Shown: piece by piece, positions 29,301 to 37,141 of the stretch
Layout: each line of letters begins with the position of its first letter
Numbering within the stretch: position 1 is the stretch's first letter
From: Pseudoalteromonas arabiensis
GTDB lineage: Bacteria > Pseudomonadota > Gammaproteobacteria > Enterobacterales > Alteromonadaceae
DNA: 64,000 nucleotides
Assembly: GCF_001550155.1 (NCBI RefSeq)
Contig: NZ_LRUF01000005.1
Location: forward strand, 241,255 to 305,254
Reading direction: 5' to 3'
Made by a program: the position numbers and the translations under genes
The notes under the pieces: model-generated
The model's database searches: none
The model's input: only the letters and a program-made list of their open reading frames with translations
Told to the model about the DNA's origin: nothing

Positions 29301-30069
29301 CATTAGAGCCCCAAGCAATAATATAATTTGAGTTATACCAATCAGCTGATTCTGGAACGTCTGTTTGTTCACCCCAAATTTGTGGTGATGCTGGTGGTAA
29401 ATCACAATACCAGTCATAAAAGCTTAAGCAGTTACCACCAATCAATGATAAATAACGCGAACCTGCTGCGTAACTAACCATACTCATTGCCGGAATAGGT
29501 GAGAATCCCATGATACGGTCTGGACCGTAGGTTTTTGCTGTATAAACATTAGACGCTGCGATGATCTCGTTTACTTCATCCCATTTAGCGCGGATCAAGC
29601 CACCCAAACCACGTTTTGATTTATAGCTCTTTGTTTTAGCAGGGTCGGTGACGATTGATTCCCATGCTTTAACAGGATCACTATGGACTTGCTTAGCTTC
29701 GCGCCACAGTTTCAATAACGCCTGACGGACCTTAGGGTATTTTAATCGGTTAGCGCTGTATATATACCACGAGTAGCTGGCACCGCGAGGACAGCCACGA
29801 GGTTCATGATTTGGTAAATCAGGACGAGTTCGAGGGTAGTCTGTTTGTTGGGTTTCCCAAGTAACGAGTCCGTCTTTTACATAAATTTTCCAACTGCATG
29901 AACCGGTACAGTTTACACCATGTGTAGAGCGTACAATTTTGTCATGCTGCCAGCGACGACGATAGCCGTCTTCCCAATCGCGATTTTCATCAGTTGTTAC
30001 ACCGTGACCACCCGCAAAGCTTTGCTTGTTAGTCTTGAAAAAGCGCATTTTATTCAACAAATGGCTCAT
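26344..30069 (-). CDS. narG: Respiratory nitrate reductase alpha subunit
   Basis: 1241-residue molybdenum-bisPGD catalytic subunit reducing nitrate to nitrite on the cytoplasmic face (1247 in E. coli). N terminus MSHLLNKMRFFKTNKQSF is the usual vestigial twin-arginine-like segment, not cleaved. The FS0 cluster ligands are in HGVNCTGSCSWKIYV near residue 50, where the first ligand is histidine, and GCPRGASYSWYIYS follows near residue 93. The segment GGNCLSFYDWYCDLPPASPQIWGEQTD near 212 contains the family's Mo-ligand aspartate. First gene of narGHJI-ppiC-small protein, behind an FNR box. Confidence 0.98.
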   Translation of the reverse strand: MSHLLNKMRFFKTNKQSFAGGHGVTTDENRDWEDGYRRRWQHDKIVRSTHGVNCTGSCSWKIYVKDGLVTWETQQTDYPRTRPDLPNHEPRGCPRGASYSWYIYSANRLKYPKVRQALLKLWREAKQVHSDPVKAWESIVTDPAKTKSYKSKRGLGGLIRAKWDEVNEIIAASNVYTAKTYGPDRIMGFSPIPAMSMVSYAAGSRYLSLIGGNCLSFYDWYCDLPPASPQIWGEQTDVPESADWYNSNYIIAWGSNVPQTRTPDAHFFTEVRYKGTKTVVITSDYSECSKLSDIWLSPKQGTDAALAMAFGHVILKEFHIDKPSSYFTDYVRRYTDMPMLVVLDKTDKGYTQGAFLRAADLADNLGQDNNPKWKTIGLDETSNELVSPTGAIGYRWGEKGKWNIEQRDGKNGSDIKLALSLKDHSDKVESVLFPYFGSQAHELGYFQHTEHDDIQVRKVPVKTITLKDGSEALVATVFDLMVAHYGVDNGLNDPAVATSLYDNVPYTPAWQEQITGVKADHVIQVAREFADNADKTRGRSMVIVGAGLNHWYNMDMNYRGLINMLMMCGCVGQSGGGWAHYVGQEKLRPQCGWLPLAFGLDWQRPPRQMNGTSFFYNHSDQWRYEKLEMTEVLSPLANKEHWTGSIIDYNTRAERMGWLPSAPQLGMNPLQLCKDAEKAGLSAKDYAVQQLKSGDLDFACEDPDNPKNFPRNMFIWRSNLLGSSGKGHEYMLRHFLGTKHGLQGKDLGESGDKKPEDVVWHDDAPEGKVDLWVTLDFRMSTTCLYSDIVLPTATWYEKDDMNTSDMHPFIHPLSKAVDPVWESRSDWDIFKGIAKKFSALCEGHLGVEKDLVTSPLMHDTPSELAQPDGINMWWKGECDLIPGVTAPNMIEVERDYPNTYNRFTSLGPLLEKLGNGGKGISWNTDQEVKFLGELNYTHTSEGPQKGRPKIDTAIDAAEVILSLAPETNGHVAVKAWQALGEFTGRDHTHLATPKEDEKIRFRDIQAQPRKIISSPTWSGLEDEHVSYNAGYTNVHELIPWRTVTGRQQFYQDHQWMRDFGETMVSYKPPVNLKTTQPLLDKKPNGNKELVLNWITPHQKWGIHSTYSDNLLMLTLSRGGPIVWISETDAKEADIKDNDWIEIFNVNGAIAARAVVSQRVPQGMSMMYHAQERIVNTPGSEVSGTRGGIHNSVTRAIMKPTHMIGGYAQQSYGFNYYGTVGCNRDEFVIVRKMDKLDWLDNE

Positions 30070-30150
30070 TTACTTATTCTCCTATCCTGCTCAACTTTAG
30101 CGCTCAATCACTCGGCACCTTGAAGCGGCAGAAAGCTACATTGCAAATCA

Positions 30151-30191
30151 AATATAGTGTTTCAGCGCTACAGTAACTTGATGAGGATCAA
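30151..30191 (-). promoter_or_regulatory. narG promoter with perfect FNR box
   Basis: TTGATGAGGATCAA at 30178-30191 is a perfect FNR/CRP-family anaerobic box (TTGAT-N4-ATCAA). On the minus strand a TATATT hexamer (30151-30156) lies so that transcription would begin near 30144, which puts the box centre at about -41, the class II activating position. Confidence 0.88.
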
Positions 30192-30229
30192 TATCTCAAT
30201 GGTGTTTAAGTCAATGAAAATGAAGGAAA

Positions 30230-30245
30230 TACCTACAAGTGGGTA
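30230..30245. promoter_or_regulatory. NarL/NarP heptamer pair (7-2-7), narG-narX region
   Basis: TACCTAC and GTGGGTA facing each other with AA between, close to the NarL consensus TACYYMT-N2-AKRRGTA. Centre lies 53 bases upstream of the FNR box centre relative to narG, and about 100 bases upstream of narX. Confidence 0.75.
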
Positions 30246-30336
30246 GTGTAATCCGACGCCTATTCGGGTGAAAATACTGGTGTTGATAACATACAAGCGT
30301 TATGGTTTTGTAATTGATAAAAGGTAGGTAATCATT

Positions 30337-32160
30337 GTGGGTATTCGGCTAAATGAACTAAAAAATCGCTTTAATGGCTCTGTTATGGTGTACATCAAAG
30401 GGTCATTGGTGGGGATTATTAGTCTTGCTATTACGACCTTATTTGCATCGTATTGGATCACCGAGTTAGCCGACTTAGATGCAAAAGCAATTAATTTAAG
30501 TGGCTCTTTACGAATGGAATCGTATCAACTGGGTATGTTTGGCCTTGAAGGAAATAAACAGGAAGTTGATAAGCGCATTACAATATTTGAAGAAAAACTC
30601 AGAGATCCCATTTTTCAAAAGCTGCAAAAGGATGAGCAGTTAAATGAATTATGGTTACAAACCATTATCCAGTGGCAGAAATTTCTAAAACCCTCCTTAG
30701 TTAATTTACCTATCGAAAACAAAACACAGTTTAATTTATACGTTAAAGCTTTAGCTGAAAGTGCGGATGATTTTGTCTATGCAGTGCAAATAGATGCAGA
30801 AAGCAAAATTAGATTACTGCGCACTATTCAAGTCGGCGCTTTGTTTATTACTTTACTGGTGGGCATGTTCACGTTGCATTTAATCAGTTTGAGGGTTGAA
30901 AAGCCTTTGGCTGAGCTGACTCATGCAGCCTATGCTATCGGCAAAGGTAACTTCACTCACCATGTCGACTTACAGGGGGATGATGAACTTGCGTTAATGG
31001 GGGCCACATTGAATCATACTTGTGAGGCAATAGCATCGATGTATGGCCAACTTGAGTTACGCGTAAAGCAGCAAACTGAAAAGTTAGAACTTAACAATCA
31101 AACGCTCGCCTTTTTATTTAAGACGGCACGTGTTCTTTTAGAGACAAGAGAAAAAAAGCATGATTTACAACAAACGTTTGATGAACTGGCACAGCTAATA
31201 GATGTGCCAAACATTGAACTTTGTTTGATGACTGCCAGTGGTGATAGACCTTATATGCAAATAAAACCCAGCCAAGATCAAATAGGTTTATGTGCTGCGC
31301 AAAATTGTAAAAGGTGTGAAGGTAATGCTGCTTTTGTGTCGGTGGATGAACCAACGGTTACACGCTTTCCATTAGTTTATGGAAGTGAGCATTATGGTGT
31401 TGTTGTGGTTCGAGGCGGGCGTGATTTTAGTGAACAGTCGTGGCAGCTTCAGCTTGTTCAATCTGTAACCGACCAGGTGGCATTATCGCTTAACTTAGAT
31501 GACCAGCAAAACAAAGATCGTCGAATAGCGCTATTACATGAGCGCACAGTGATTGCTAGAGAGTTACATGACTCATTAGCGCAAGCACTTTCTTATTTAA
31601 AAATACAAGTTACCAGATTATCTAAAGCTCAAGAGAAGCAGCAATATGAACTACAGCAGCCGATTATTGATGAACTTAAAATGGGCTTAGAATCAGCCTA
31701 TCGACAACTGCGAGAGTTACTGACCACGTTTCGTTTAAAAATGGTAGAAGATGGGCTTGAAGCGTCTCTTAAAAAAACCATGGAGCAGTTAGCTGAGCAA
31801 AGTGCTATTTCATTTCATTTAGAATTTGCAGTAAAGCAAGTGCCTTTATCACCCATGGAAGAGATTCACCTATTACAGATCACACGTGAAGCAAGCCAAA
31901 ACACAGTGCATCATTCGCATGGAAAAAATGTATGGATTAGTCTAAAGCAATTAGCCGACGGTCAAATTGAGTTATCAGTGTCTGATGATGGAGTTGGGAT
32001 TAACCAAGGATCTGAAAAGCTTAATCATTATGGAATGGCGATTATGCAAGAGCGTGCTAAGCAGCTAAATGGTGAATTAACCGTACAGCCAAGAGAAAAG
32101 GGGGGTACACAGGTTAAGCTCATTTTTCACCCTGAAGGAGGTGAAGACACATATCAGTGA
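30337..32160 (+). CDS. narX: Nitrate/nitrite sensor histidine kinase NarX
   Basis: 607-residue inner-membrane sensor. Helix 1 about residues 17-38, the periplasmic nitrate-binding P-box (INLSGSLRMESYQL, about 52-65), helix 2 about 164-185, HAMP linker to about 240, then a central module with a cysteine cluster (CAAQNCKRCEG, about 325) as in NarX, and the HPK7 kinase. The phospho-acceptor is H411 in HERTVIARELHDSLAQAL; the ATP site is the HATPase region with DDGVGI. GTG start at 30337, weak AGGTAGG upstream. Divergent from narG. Its regulator narL is 8 kb away, beyond the molybdenum genes, unlike the narXL pair of E. coli. Confidence 0.93.
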   Translation: MGIRLNELKNRFNGSVMVYIKGSLVGIISLAITTLFASYWITELADLDAKAINLSGSLRMESYQLGMFGLEGNKQEVDKRITIFEEKLRDPIFQKLQKDEQLNELWLQTIIQWQKFLKPSLVNLPIENKTQFNLYVKALAESADDFVYAVQIDAESKIRLLRTIQVGALFITLLVGMFTLHLISLRVEKPLAELTHAAYAIGKGNFTHHVDLQGDDELALMGATLNHTCEAIASMYGQLELRVKQQTEKLELNNQTLAFLFKTARVLLETREKKHDLQQTFDELAQLIDVPNIELCLMTASGDRPYMQIKPSQDQIGLCAAQNCKRCEGNAAFVSVDEPTVTRFPLVYGSEHYGVVVVRGGRDFSEQSWQLQLVQSVTDQVALSLNLDDQQNKDRRIALLHERTVIARELHDSLAQALSYLKIQVTRLSKAQEKQQYELQQPIIDELKMGLESAYRQLRELLTTFRLKMVEDGLEASLKKTMEQLAEQSAISFHLEFAVKQVPLSPMEEIHLLQITREASQNTVHHSHGKNVWISLKQLADGQIELSVSDDGVGINQGSEKLNHYGMAIMQERAKQLNGELTVQPREKGGTQVKLIFHPEGGEDTYQ

Positions 32161-32212
32161 TTAAAAAGACCTTGGAATAAGGCTAATTAATCGCTTCTTT
32201 ACAGTTGGTATT

Positions 32213-32228
32213 TACTTATTTGTGGGTA
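32213..32228. promoter_or_regulatory. NarL/NarP heptamer pair (7-2-7) upstream of the moa operon
   Basis: TACTTAT and GTGGGTA with TT between (32213-32219, 32222-32228). The first heptamer fits TACYYMT exactly. It lies between narX and the moaA leader, so nitrate control of cofactor synthesis is predicted. Confidence 0.72.
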
Positions 32229-32259
32229 GTTTGCCTGCCTACTCTTTTGTATGGTGATG

Positions 32260-32397
32260 CACATACAAACTCTCTAAGCTGTATCCAAGATGCTGAAGTA
32301 CATCGACCTAAACTAGTTTTTAGCATGGTTAATGTACCGTGGGTGACCACCGGGTAAATAAAGAAATTTGTTTGTCTCCCGACTTGGAAAGGCTGTG
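32260..32397 (+). ncRNA. Structured 5' leader of moaA, candidate molybdenum-cofactor RNA (Moco riboswitch)
   Basis: The moaA leader can fold. GTACAT (32298-32303) pairs with ATGTAC (32332-32337) around an inner hairpin CTAAA/TTTAG (32308-32323). A second hairpin GTGG-GTGA-CCAC (32339-32350) has a GNRA tetraloop. Moco RNAs are known in leaders of moaA in gammaproteobacteria and carry a GNRA-capped stem, so position and shape fit. I could not align it to the published consensus, so the identification is provisional. Confidence 0.45.
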
Positions 32398-33369
32398 ATG
32401 TTGCAAGATAATTTTGATAGAAAATATAACTACCTACGCTTGTCAGTAACGGAAGTTTGTAATTTTAAATGTAATTACTGCTTACCGGATGGCTATGTAT
32501 GTGGTTCACGTCCGAAAACCCTAAGTGTTGATAAAATCAATACTTTGGTAAATGCCTTTGCGATGGCGGGTACTAAAAAAATACGCCTAACTGGCGGCGA
32601 GCCTACTTTGCGTAAAGATCTTGCTGATATCGTAGCAGCATGCAGTGAAACTCACGGTATTGATACCGTTGCAATGACCACTAATGGCTATCGCTTACTT
32701 GAAAAACTCCCTCGTTTAGTGGCCAGTGGTTTAACAAATCTAAACATGAGCGCCGATAGCTTAAATCCTTATACATTTTCACAAATCACCGGCAGTGACT
32801 CATTACATGAAGTGCTAGCTTGTGTTGATAAGGCTTTAGAGCTGGGTGTTAAAAAAGTTAAATTAAATGCGGTGTTACTCAAGCAGTACAATGCCAATCA
32901 ATTTCAGCAATTTCTTGATTATATTAAAGATAACCCCGTCACATTCCGTTTTATTGAGCTTATGCAAACCGGCGATAATCGTGATTATTTCAATGCCCAA
33001 CATGTACAAGGCCAACAACTTAAGCAACAGCTTTTAAAGTCGGGTTGGCGAGCAGTCCCTAAGGCGGTGGATGCGGGCCCTGCCGAGGAGTTTTTTCATC
33101 CTAACTATGCAGGTCAAATTGGCTTGATCATGCCTTACAGCAAGGCGTTTTGTGCAAGCTGCAACCGCTTACGTGTTTCTGCTGAAGGCAAATTACATTT
33201 GTGCTTATTTGGTGAAGCAAATGATGACTTAACGCCTTGGTTAGATAATCAGGATGTGCAAGGCTTAGCAACTCACCTTTTAAGTCGTGTTCAACATAAA
33301 TGGCAAGGCCATCAATTACAAATGGGACGAACAGGGCTGACCAAACAACTGGCTATGTTAGGGGGTTAG
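32398..33369 (+). CDS. moaA: GTP 3',8-cyclase MoaA
   Basis: Radical-SAM enzyme opening molybdopterin synthesis from GTP. 323 residues from ATG at 32398, chosen because AAGG lies before it and the N terminus DNFDRKYNYLRLSVTEVCNF then matches the family. N-terminal cluster motif CNFKCNYC (CxxxCxxC, about residue 20-27), SAM-binding LTGGEPTLR, and the C-terminal second 4Fe-4S cluster in FCASCNRLRVSAEGKLHLC. The protein ends in Gly-Gly, as MoaA needs. First gene of moaA-mobA-moaB-moaC-moaD-moaE-modABC. Confidence 0.96.
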   Translation: MLQDNFDRKYNYLRLSVTEVCNFKCNYCLPDGYVCGSRPKTLSVDKINTLVNAFAMAGTKKIRLTGGEPTLRKDLADIVAACSETHGIDTVAMTTNGYRLLEKLPRLVASGLTNLNMSADSLNPYTFSQITGSDSLHEVLACVDKALELGVKKVKLNAVLLKQYNANQFQQFLDYIKDNPVTFRFIELMQTGDNRDYFNAQHVQGQQLKQQLLKSGWRAVPKAVDAGPAEEFFHPNYAGQIGLIMPYSKAFCASCNRLRVSAEGKLHLCLFGEANDDLTPWLDNQDVQGLATHLLSRVQHKWQGHQLQMGRTGLTKQLAMLGG

Positions 33370-33370
33370 T

Positions 33371-33943
33371 ATGTTAGTGGGTATTGTTCTGGCTGGGGGC
33401 CTTTCTAGCCGCATGGGGCAAGATAAGGCGCTGCTTGAAATTAATGGTCAAACGCAATTAATACGTGCGACTACTTGCCTTAAAGACGCGGGCTGCGATG
33501 AGATCATCGTGAGTCGAAATAGCAGCGGTTTTATCGTTGATAAATTTATACAGCAAGGACCTGTCGCCGGTATTCATGCCTGTTTGAATCATGCCGATTA
33601 TGATGACGCGCTTGTTATTCCTATCGATATGCCGCTGCTATCTGAAACAAGTTTACGCACCCTTATCAACCAAGGGCGCAGACGAGATTGTGCGTGTTAC
33701 TTTGCACACAATGTATTGCCTTGTTACCTCAATCGGCTTGAACGCGTGAGTTTAATTGCCCAGCAACGTTTAGAGCATGGGCAGCGTTCTGTCAGTGGTT
33801 TACTTGAAGAGCTTGGAGCGGCCGTCATTGAATTGTTTGAGTCAAATGACGAGAGTCGTGAGCTATATAACGTTAATACACCACAACAATGGGCGCATGC
33901 TTGTTGTTTGATTGATCAAAAGGATTACGCATGGCGCGAGTAA
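33371..33943 (+). CDS. mobA: Molybdenum cofactor guanylyltransferase MobA
   Basis: 190 residues. Adds GMP to Mo-molybdopterin to give the bis-MGD cofactor used by NarG. The nucleotide-binding signature LAGGLSSRMGQDKALLEI lies at residues 7-24 and the metal-site PIDMPLLS near 92. It begins one base after the moaA stop and overlaps moaB by 13 bases. Confidence 0.94.
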   Translation: MLVGIVLAGGLSSRMGQDKALLEINGQTQLIRATTCLKDAGCDEIIVSRNSSGFIVDKFIQQGPVAGIHACLNHADYDDALVIPIDMPLLSETSLRTLINQGRRRDCACYFAHNVLPCYLNRLERVSLIAQQRLEHGQRSVSGLLEELGAAVIELFESNDESRELYNVNTPQQWAHACCLIDQKDYAWRE

Positions 33944-34482
33944 AAAGCAATCGCTTTGTAGCATTAAACATAGCGATTTTAACGGTAAGTAATAGTCGAG
34001 GCCCAGCGCAAGACACCGCAGGTGATTTGTTGCAGCAAAAAGTCATAGACAGTGGTCACCATGTACTTAACCGGCAACTGCATAAAGCCAATATTTATAA
34101 AGTGCGCGCAGAAGTCGCTGCTTGGATAGCCAGTGATGATATTGATGTAGTACTGATTTCTGGGGGCACAGGCCTTACACCTGACGATATTACGCCCTCG
34201 GCAATCGATGTGCTATTTGACGTGCCCGTGACTGGTTTTGGTGAGCTGTTCAGGCATTTGTCATATTCACAAATAGGCACGTCATCACTGCAATCAAGAG
34301 CTTTAGCGGGGCTTGCCAATAGAACCTTAGTTGTAGCTATGCCAGGCAGCCCAAATGCGTGCGCGACTGCTTGGGATGAAGTTTTATGCCAGCAACTCGA
34401 TTTGCGCTGTGGACCGTGCAATTTTGTAGCCCAGCTTAAATCACATCATGTTGAACAATGCCATTCACGGGAGATGAATTAA
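33931..34482 (+). CDS. moaB: Molybdopterin adenylyltransferase-type protein MoaB
   Basis: 183-residue MogA/MoaB family protein. Conserved [19 protein letters not shown] (about 17-35), [16 protein letters not shown] (about 76-91) and the [17 protein letters not shown] segment. The form and operon position are those of MoaB; a separate MogA-type gene lies at 54.4 kb, so the cluster carries both paralogues. In E. coli only MogA is needed for molybdopterin adenylylation. The start overlaps the mobA end by 13 bases; the stop overlaps the moaC ATG (TAATG). Confidence 0.9.
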   Translation: MARVKSNRFVALNIAILTVSNSRGPAQDTAGDLLQQKVIDSGHHVLNRQLHKANIYKVRAEVAAWIASDDIDVVLISGGTGLTPDDITPSAIDVLFDVPVTGFGELFRHLSYSQIGTSSLQSRALAGLANRTLVVAMPGSPNACATAWDEVLCQQLDLRCGPCNFVAQLKSHHVEQCHSREMN

Positions 34483-34952
34483 TGCAGTTAACGCACATAG
34501 ATAAAAGCGGTCAAGCAAGCATGGTTGATGTTGCAGATAAATCAGCAACGGTACGAGAAGCGCGTGCTTGCGCAACTGTTGTAATGCAACCAGAAACGCT
34601 GGCTCTTATTGAGCAAAATCAGTTAAACAAAGGCGATGTATTGGCTGTGTCGCGTATTGCAGGTATTCAGGCTGCCAAAAAAACAGCTGATTTGATCCCT
34701 CTTTGTCATCCGTTGGCATTAAGTAAGGTGGCGGTCGAATTTTCTATTAACAGCCAAGACAGTGCCGTTGATATCCAAAGTTATTGTAAGTTAGTTGGGC
34801 AAACTGGAGTTGAAATGGAAGCGTTGGCTGCAGTATCAATTGCAGCACTTACGATAATTGATATGTGTAAAGCGGTTGATCAAAGCATGACAGTGCAGGA
34901 CATGCGTGTCACTTATAAAAGTGGTGGCAGACGCGGCACCTATACCGGTTAA
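34482..34952 (+). CDS. moaC: Cyclic pyranopterin monophosphate synthase MoaC
   Basis: 156 residues. Converts the MoaA product to cyclic pyranopterin monophosphate. Family features: [30 protein letters not shown] (about 65-78) and [23 protein letters not shown] (about 110-132). ATG at 34482 is preferred over the upstream frame at 34458 because GGGAG lies eight bases before it and it matches the MoaC N terminus. Confidence 0.96.
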   Translation: MQLTHIDKSGQASMVDVADKSATVREARACATVVMQPETLALIEQNQLNKGDVLAVSRIAGIQAAKKTADLIPLCHPLALSKVAVEFSINSQDSAVDIQSYCKLVGQTGVEMEALAAVSIAALTIIDMCKAVDQSMTVQDMRVTYKSGGRRGTYTG

Positions 34953-34966
34953 TTGAGGGGGAGCAT

Positions 34967-35212
34967 ATGAATAAGGTACTTTTTTTTGCGCAGTTACGTG
35001 AACGCTTAGGTTGTGACACGGTACAACTCGATGCACAAGGTATGTCGGTTAGGGAGTTACGCCAAGTATTAGCTAAACGAGATGAACGTTGGCGCACCTG
35101 GTTACTTGATAAAGATGTGTTAGTAGCGGTAAATCAAACCTTGGTTGATGATAATGCAGCCCTCAGCACTGGCGATGAGGTTGCTATGTTTCCACCCGTT
35201 ACTGGAGGTTAG
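34967..35212 (+). CDS. moaD: Molybdopterin synthase sulfur carrier subunit MoaD
   Basis: 81-residue ubiquitin-like protein. Its C-terminal Gly-Gly (FPPVTGG) is adenylylated by MoeB and then carries the thiocarboxylate donated to the pterin. N terminus KVLFFAQLRERLG is typical. Only two bases separate its stop from the moaE start; the GGAGG that serves moaE lies within its last codons. Confidence 0.95.
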   Translation: MNKVLFFAQLRERLGCDTVQLDAQGMSVRELRQVLAKRDERWRTWLLDKDVLVAVNQTLVDDNAALSTGDEVAMFPPVTGG

Positions 35213-35214
35213 TG

Positions 35215-35664
35215 ATGATCCGCGTACAAGAGCAAGATTTTGATATGAATGAAGAGTATCAATCTATGTTGGCTGACGACTCGGTATCGGGCGCAGTGGT
35301 TATGTTTGTGGGCCGCGTTCGTGACATTAATCAAGGCCACCAAGTTGATAGTTTATATCTAGAGCATTACCCAGCGATGACAGAGAAATACCTCACCCAG
35401 TTAGAGCAGCAAGCATTGTCATTATGGCCCTTGGAAAAAGTTACCCTAATTCACCGCGTCGGTAAATTAAGCTTAACAGACCAAATTGTGTTGGTGGCAG
35501 TGTCGAGTGTCCATCGCGAAGCAGCATTTGAAGCAGCACAGTATTTAATTGATTTACTTAAAGCCCGTGCGCCATTTTGGAAAAAAGAGCACGTTGCAGG
35601 AGAGCAGACGCGTTGGGTGAGTGCCAATCATAAAGATCAGATAGCGGCAGCCCAGTGGCTATAG
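35215..35664 (+). CDS. moaE: Molybdopterin synthase catalytic subunit MoaE
   Basis: 149 residues. Transfers sulfur from MoaD to cyclic pyranopterin monophosphate. Family motifs GAVVMFVGRVRDINQGHQVDSLYLEHYPAMTEK (read in parts), IHRVGKL and the catalytic-lysine segment KARAPFWKKEH (about 120-130). ATG at 35215 is chosen because GGAGG is six bases upstream; a GTG one codon earlier also reads in frame. Confidence 0.95.
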   Translation: MIRVQEQDFDMNEEYQSMLADDSVSGAVVMFVGRVRDINQGHQVDSLYLEHYPAMTEKYLTQLEQQALSLWPLEKVTLIHRVGKLSLTDQIVLVAVSSVHREAAFEAAQYLIDLLKARAPFWKKEHVAGEQTRWVSANHKDQIAAAQWL

Positions 35665-35674
35665 GGTTGAAACG

Positions 35675-36427
35675 ATGCAGAGGCTAACAAATAAACTAAC
35701 CACATACACAATAGCGACTGTGTTGATTTTATTGTGTTGTGTATTGCCAGCAAGCGCCAATGATAAAGACACATCCTCTTCGCTAACGATTGCTTGCTCG
35801 GCTAACTTTGTCGCTGTAATGGATAAGTTGCTGCCAGTATTCAAGGCACAGGTTAAAACTGATATACGGGTTAAAGTTGTGACAGGCTCGTCAGGCACAC
35901 TCGCGACACAGCTTCGTTATGGAGCGCCTTATGACGTATTCTTTTCAGCAGATGCACGATTACCTACACAACTAAAAACCGATGGTTTTGGCATTGAAAG
36001 CACGGTGTATGCGCTTGGCGAATTGGTGTTTTATTCGTCCGAGGGCTATGACAGTTTGGAAGGCGTTATGACACGTTTGCCCCATATCACTTTGGCTATT
36101 GCGAATCCTCGTTATGCACCTTATGGACAGGCTGCGGTTGAGGTATTGGCTCATTTAAAAATCAAGCCGAAAAAAATAGTCACAGGAGGATCCATTTTGC
36201 ATACTTTTCACTATGTTGAAAGTAAAAATGCACAGTTGGGCTTAATTGCAAAAAGTCTACTGCAACAGCCACATAATGGCACAGCCATCGCTATCCCCAG
36301 TGAGTGGTATCAGCCAATTGAGCAGCATGCTTTATTGGTAAATAACTCAGTATTTGCGCGCAAGTTTTATCATTTTGCTCAAACTGAACAGGCACAACTG
36401 TTAATAAAGTCAATGGGCTATAGGTAA
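35675..36427 (+). CDS. modA: Molybdate ABC transporter substrate-binding protein ModA
   Basis: 250-residue periplasmic molybdate-binding protein. Signal peptide about residues 1-28 (LLCCVLPASA), then LTIACSANFVAVMDKLLPVF, VTGSSGTLATQLRYGAPYDVFFSADA and PRYAPYGQAA, the residues of the oxyanion site. First of modABC, directly behind moaE, so molybdate uptake is transcribed with the cofactor genes. Confidence 0.93.
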   Translation: MQRLTNKLTTYTIATVLILLCCVLPASANDKDTSSSLTIACSANFVAVMDKLLPVFKAQVKTDIRVKVVTGSSGTLATQLRYGAPYDVFFSADARLPTQLKTDGFGIESTVYALGELVFYSSEGYDSLEGVMTRLPHITLAIANPRYAPYGQAAVEVLAHLKIKPKKIVTGGSILHTFHYVESKNAQLGLIAKSLLQQPHNGTAIAIPSEWYQPIEQHALLVNNSVFARKFYHFAQTEQAQLLIKSMGYR

Positions 36428-36431
36428 TGCG

Positions 36432-37124
36432 ATGAACGAAGGGGACCTGCAAGCCATCTTTATTACGTTAAAACTCGCCGTGCTAACTACGCTGGCGCTG
36501 TTAGTTATAACGATTCCTTGCGCATATTGGCTTGCGCGAAGTAAACGAGCCATCAAACCTTTTCTCGAAACCTTAATTACCTTGCCTTTAGTTTTGCCTC
36601 CTACGGTACTTGGGTATTACTTTTTGGTGCTATTTTCGCCGCAGCAAGGTATTGGCTTATGGCTGCAACAGACGCTGGGAGTGCAGTTGGTTTTTAGCTT
36701 TTCGGGAATTTTAGTGGCGTCGATGATCTATAGTTTACCCTTTACTTTTCGACCTCTACAAAGTGCCTTTGAGCAACTACCAGATAACCTATACAGCAGT
36801 GCAGCTTTGCTAGGTTTTAAGCCTTGGAGGCAGTTTTTATGGCTCGTTTTGCCTATGATTAAACCTGCTATTTATACTGCTGCAACATTGAGTTTTGCCC
36901 ATACAGTGGGTGAGTTTGGCGTTATTTTAATGATTGGCGGTAATATTCCAGGAGAAACTCAAGTTGTGTCGCTGGCGTTATTTGATCATGTTGAGAGCTT
37001 TAATCTTCAGGCTGCAAATACGCTTGCAGGGCTGATGTTGGTATCCTCATTTGCCGTTGTGTTTGCATGTCAATGGTGGCAAAGGCAAACGCAGCGTGTA
37101 AGTACACCAACTCGCTTGTTTTAA
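36432..37124 (+). CDS. modB: Molybdate ABC transporter permease ModB
   Basis: 230-residue inner-membrane permease with five hydrophobic helices. The cytoplasmic coupling loop reads AALLGFKPWRQFLWLVLPMIKPAI (about 120-145), with the EAA-type pattern in which glycine is conserved, and LPLVLPPTVLGYYFLVL near residue 50 is the family signature. Four bases after modA. Confidence 0.93.
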   Translation: MNEGDLQAIFITLKLAVLTTLALLVITIPCAYWLARSKRAIKPFLETLITLPLVLPPTVLGYYFLVLFSPQQGIGLWLQQTLGVQLVFSFSGILVASMIYSLPFTFRPLQSAFEQLPDNLYSSAALLGFKPWRQFLWLVLPMIKPAIYTAATLSFAHTVGEFGVILMIGGNIPGETQVVSLALFDHVESFNLQAANTLAGLMLVSSFAVVFACQWWQRQTQRVSTPTRLF

Positions 37125-37141
37125 ACAAGGTTAGACAGGTG

